Assembly: GCA_950097015.1 (NCBI GenBank)
Contig: CATNEN010000012.1
Span: 2,907,501 to 2,971,500 of the forward strand
Length of the DNA stretch: 64,000 nt
From: Macrostomum hystrix
Taxonomy: Eukaryota > Platyhelminthes > Macrostomidae
Direction of reading: 5' to 3'
Under the pieces are notes generated by a model. The model saw nothing but the letters and a program-made list of their open reading frames with translations, was not told the origin of the DNA and did no database searches. This document shows, one piece after another, positions 61,701-64,000 of this stretch; position 1 is the first letter of the stretch; every line of letters starts with the position of its first letter. Both the position numbers and the translations under genes were made by a program.

Positions 61701-64000
61701 TTTCGTCGCTGGACTGCGGGCTCTATTCCACTCGGGGCAGTTCCACCTCCGGGAGTTCGCAGCAAACGACTCACAGGCTCTTCAGGGCCTCCCTGAGGAA
61801 GATCGCGTTGAGAACCCAGTCGTCAGAAACCTCGGTATCGTCTGGGACACCGTCAATGACACCATCCGACTTGCCAAGCCTACGATTTCATGCGGCATCA
61901 CGCTTACTCGCGCCAGCTTACTGAGCGTCATCTCCCGCCCCTACGATCCATTTGGATACGTTGCCCCCCTCGTTCTGGCGGGCCGACTTCTCTACAGGGC
62001 GGCATTCAAGCCTAACGATGCCTGGGACACTCTGGCCGATCCTGCCACCGTTGACGCTTGGTCCAGGCTCCGTTCAGACTTCGTTGACATCGACCGCATT
62101 GTCATACCTCGTCGCTGCGTCACGAAGCGCACTGTTCCCAGTCGCCTGGTCATCTTCAGTGATGGTTCACCACAGGCGTATGGCTTCACCGTCTATCTGC
62201 ACCACACTCACGACGGTCGAGTGACCACCACCCTCATCTACGCGAGAGCACGTCTCGTCCCAACTGGCAAGAAAGGCCTACTAATTACCGTTCCGCGCAT
62301 CGAACTCTGGGCCGCTCTTATCGCTACCCGCGCGACCCTTCTCTTACGAGATATCCTTACTCCAATGCTAGAGATCAGCGGTATAACCCACTTTATCGAC
62401 AGCCAGATTGTCCTTTACTGGCTCATGGACGGTGCCAAGCTCCGTCCCTACGAGTGCCACCGCGTCCAGGAGATACGCAACTCCGGGTTGACAGAGGACC
62501 GCCGCTACGTTCCCACTGCAGAGAATCCGGCCGACCATTGTACCAGGCCCCTAACACTGACCCAGCTTATCGCGTCGAACTTCTACACCGGTCCCGAGTT
62601 TATTCAACGGCCTTACCATACGTGGACCTCCTGGCCGCTCCCCGGTCAGTCCGTCAACCCACCAGAGGAAACTCGGCGTAAAGATAAGCCGTCTATTTCG
62701 CTTCTGCACGCTACCAAAGGCGTTGAGGAGCCCCCACCTGGAGACATGGATATCACTCGTTTCGGATGCCTCAACACCCTGCTCGGTGCAACCGCATATG
62801 TCGTCCGCTTCGTCACGAGGGACAGGACCCGCGGAGTCCCAGGCTTAAACGCGCGCAACGCCGCCCTCCTTCTCTGGGTCCGGTACACACAGCGTTTACA
62901 TTACCTCAAGGACATGATCGCTCTTCAATCGGGCAACCCTGGGAATTGTCGGCTGGTGAATCAGCTTGCCTTGTATCTTGATACCGACGGTTTCGTCCGC
63001 TTGAGCTCACGCATGGCCAACGCCAATTTGGACGCTGATGCACTGCACCCGTTGCTCCTGCCCTCGAGGAGTCACCTCAGTTATTTATTGATCCGACATA
63101 TCCACGAGCAGGAGGTACACGCGACTGCCTCCACAGTTCTTAGTCGACTGAGGGAGCGCTTCTGGATTGTCCGTGGCCTTGCCACTGTGCGCAACGCTCT
63201 ACGTGGCTGCCTTGTTTGCCGCGCCTCCAAAGCGCCACCCATGACTCGCCCACATCATGGTCAGCTGCCACCTGAACGTTTGGACTTCACGCAGCCCGCT
63301 TTCCGCTCAATTCTCATCGATCAGTTAGGACCGATATATACATGGGCGTCCACGACAAGGACGTCAGCCAAGCGCTGGGTCCTCATCCTCTCCTGCGCGA
63401 CCAGTCGTGCTGTGCACCTAGAACCTCTGACGGACTACTCCGCGGACGCGGTGCTCCACGCGTTTGAGAGATTTTGGGCCCGGCGAGGCCTCACGGAAGG
63501 TACAATCTTCCTCGATCAGGCGACGGCATTCCAGGCCACCGCCAAGCTGGTAGATACCCTCCTGGCGCCGACGTTCCAGCACAAGATCTTCACGGATCTT
63601 CAACCTTTTGCCACCACCCGTAGACTCCGTTTCAAGTTCGCACCGGTCCGTTCCCCTTGGCACCAGGGTGCGGTGGAAAGGCTTGTCGCTCTTACCAAAG
63701 CCAGCCTACGGCCGGCACTCTGGCGTCGTCGGATCGATGACGATGAACTGCGGACTCTACTCTGCAGGGTTGAAGCCGTACTCAACACACGCCCCCTCAC
63801 GGCTCTCAGCAACGACCCAAGGGATATGCGCCCACTGACACCGGCACATCTTATAGCCCCAAACGTCTGCCTCGACCTGCCAGCCGCTTCAGAGAGTCTC
63901 CTACCACCGGCGGACTCGTCAACCGGCAACGTACTACGGGCGCTCTACTACCGCAGGGAACAGATTATCGACGCCTTTTGGGATCGCTGGCGCCGCGAAT
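58792..64000 (+). CDS. BEL/Pao gag-pol polyprotein, 1,736 codons, 3' truncated by the window
   Basis: One frame from ATG 58792 to the window edge without a stop. Gag: a Gln-rich helix and a DUF1759-like region (about 115-300), then three zinc knuckles at 350-363 (CVYCDQSGHNASRC), 382-394 (CFNCLGDHEARHC) and 400-412 (CRKCGSKHHTSLH). Protease: LIDGG with Asp502. Reverse transcriptase: Asp866 in SDIQSAFYQ and YMDN at 954-957. RNase H: Asp1124 (FSDGS), Glu1171 (RIELW) and Asp1203 (FIDSQ). Integrase: His1436/His1443 with CLVC 1473-1476, then Asp1510, Asp1575 and Glu1629. It ends at FWDRWRRE, a motif near the BEL integrase C-terminus. Two active-site motifs are unusual: DGG instead of DSG/DTG in the protease, and YMDN instead of YxDD in the reverse transcriptase. 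No env-like frame is visible. Confidence 0.95.
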   Translation, partial: MVNTRATSAETGDTTDPISGDHAGQEQATGGATAGPSAPLLQPTVAGQPPANQDMLQHLLGVMVTMMQQNQQLLTQLQSQTAAAPPAPAAVPDANPLPTARRPASFVGDSVLRNARLPTFDGEDPAAFPAFWGAFDHRIHALEMSPVDKFEVLRGLLTGAALRKLGGLDACQPGAYEEARRILEYNYGDLQEQKSACYKRLLDMPRLNDVDFRTLEPFADALRLTVGQLARLQEPEAAMDAYIHALWPKLPIALRTDIQDARIKATQSPMPTMTDLQGHLDAKLRVLRAARTVTNEAPAEAPYSGASLLGAASNSCPPAAQNSGRSYAAGRHQHGPSRKNTIRCQDIAGCVYCDQSGHNASRCDRVTQPEDRFSAVRRKKLCFNCLGDHEARHCPSSSRCRKCGSKHHTSLHGAYPREPAIQTGAGPSAHSRRPHQPIVNSHLSGISPLVESTEDSSGPVNAISCVSSAQDSLLQPIVMATFSAPAVNPATGDSAPITALIDGGCSYTYLRGDIARRIGLQSLGTISLDSSACHAESRRRVHANIVRLELATLDGRRMPLKVLSVERIAPAIHLQALQLPKDILTTLAHLPLGIANAPPMVDKEVDLDLLIGNDYAQLLVGPSVGAIPLRRSFTAHLTPFGAVLTGSLTGTSDTHAICTRATELLCTGRLIVNSLHGLTEQPVPDNLSHLELLVDRMTSLEILGLGPNTERTTQSEDLQTKRLLDSATREPDGRFSVALPFKPGAEQLPSNFGQAYGRARAVHNRLDLLQRMKYYAEFEKRKTEGVLEIVDSRSPPGPIVHVLPHFPVIKESSNTTKIRPVVDASAPTSLGGSCLNDLLETGPNLLTDLLQVQLRLRVYEYACVSDIQSAFYQIMVHPGCRDALRIILPRDIAKPLDQDNMQLWRFTRIVMGASPSPWILLTVIHKLCADAIAGGTHRFGLHKGEVESIPSGLYMDNLVQGYDCKTEGPRFVAGLRALFHSGQFHLREFAANDSQALQGLPEEDRVENPVVRNLGIVWDTVNDTIRLAKPTISCGITLTRASLLSVISRPYDPFGYVAPLVLAGRLLYRAAFKPNDAWDTLADPATVDAWSRLRSDFVDIDRIVIPRRCVTKRTVPSRLVIFSDGSPQAYGFTVYLHHTHDGRVTTTLIYARARLVPTGKKGLLITVPRIELWAALIATRATLLLRDILTPMLEISGITHFIDSQIVLYWLMDGAKLRPYECHRVQEIRNSGLTEDRRYVPTAENPADHCTRPLTLTQLIASNFYTGPEFIQRPYHTWTSWPLPGQSVNPPEETRRKDKPSISLLHATKGVEEPPPGDMDITRFGCLNTLLGATAYVVRFVTRDRTRGVPGLNARNAALLLWVRYTQRLHYLKDMIALQSGNPGNCRLVNQLALYLDTDGFVRLSSRMANANLDADALHPLLLPSRSHLSYLLIRHIHEQEVHATASTVLSRLRERFWIVRGLATVRNALRGCLVCRASKAPPMTRPHHGQLPPERLDFTQPAFRSILIDQLGPIYTWASTTRTSAKRWVLILSCATSRAVHLEPLTDYSADAVLHAFERFWARRGLTEGTIFLDQATAFQATAKLVDTLLAPTFQHKIFTDLQPFATTRRLRFKFAPVRSPWHQGAVERLVALTKASLRPALWRRRIDDDELRTLLCRVEAVLNTRPLTALSNDPRDMRPLTPAHLIAPNVCLDLPAASESLLPPADSSTGNVLRALYYRREQIIDAFWDRWRRE

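Larger units (their letters stand above)
58527..64000 (+). mobile_element. BEL/Pao LTR retrotransposon, 5' part
   Basis: 5' LTR, primer binding site, and a single gag-pol frame with the BEL/Pao domain order gag, protease, reverse transcriptase, RNase H, integrase. It runs off the window before the end of the polyprotein, so the 3' LTR is not visible. The 5' edge lies directly in the giant array: the LTR starts TGTCGG after ACCCTC, so insertion occurred within a monomer. The open frame implies a recent insertion or continuing purifying selection. Confidence 0.95.

Overview
This is metazoan nuclear DNA. Genes are split by AT-rich introns with GT/AG borders, coding exons are GC-richer than their surroundings, and the standard code is used. 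Two genes of motile cilia (a DRC10/IQCD-type dynein regulatory complex subunit and an MDH1B-type protein), tRNA-derived SINEs, a BEL/Pao retrotransposon and very heavy minisatellite content suggest an invertebrate. Five or six of the seven conserved genes also have a splice-acceptor-like site 20-41 nt before the ATG, which would suit a lineage with spliced-leader trans-splicing such as flatworms or rotifers. The species cannot be fixed from sequence alone.

Layout, left to right. 1-3 kb: a CAG/CGG repeat, a 32-bp minisatellite and no gene I can support. 3.1-5.2 kb (-): a three-exon CAP-Gly protein with a 33-bp minisatellite in intron 2. 6.1-6.9 kb: a second, unrelated 33-bp array. 7.5-9.3 kb (-): TMED2/p24, head-to-head with 10.5-12.9 kb (+): DRC10. 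14.2-16.1 kb (-): a four-repeat annexin whose 3' end meets that of DRC10. 19.6-20.1 kb (+): RAD6/UBE2A with an uninterrupted coding region. 20.6-24.0 kb (-): two intronless paralogues of a family I do not recognise. 24.5-25.3 kb: a 24-bp array. 26.6-27.8 kb (-): ARL1, head-to-head with 29.2-35.5 kb (+): MDH1B, whose introns 4-6 carry four minisatellites and a SINE. 35.8-58.5 kb: one huge 20/22-bp tandem array with nested higher-order duplications. 58.5-64.0 kb: the 5' part of a BEL/Pao LTR retrotransposon inserted into that array, with its gag-pol frame open to the window edge.

The cellular genes do not form one pathway. TMED2 and ARL1 serve Golgi trafficking, DRC10 and MDH1B serve axonemes, RAD6 serves ubiquitin signalling, the annexin binds membranes, and the CAP-Gly protein probably binds microtubules. 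The strongest candidates for something undescribed are the orphan paralogue pair, the higher-order array that appears related to a minisatellite in the neighbouring MDH1B intron, and the SINE family with three decayed copies here. All gene models are exon assemblies read by eye; splice phases add up in every multi-exon gene reported.
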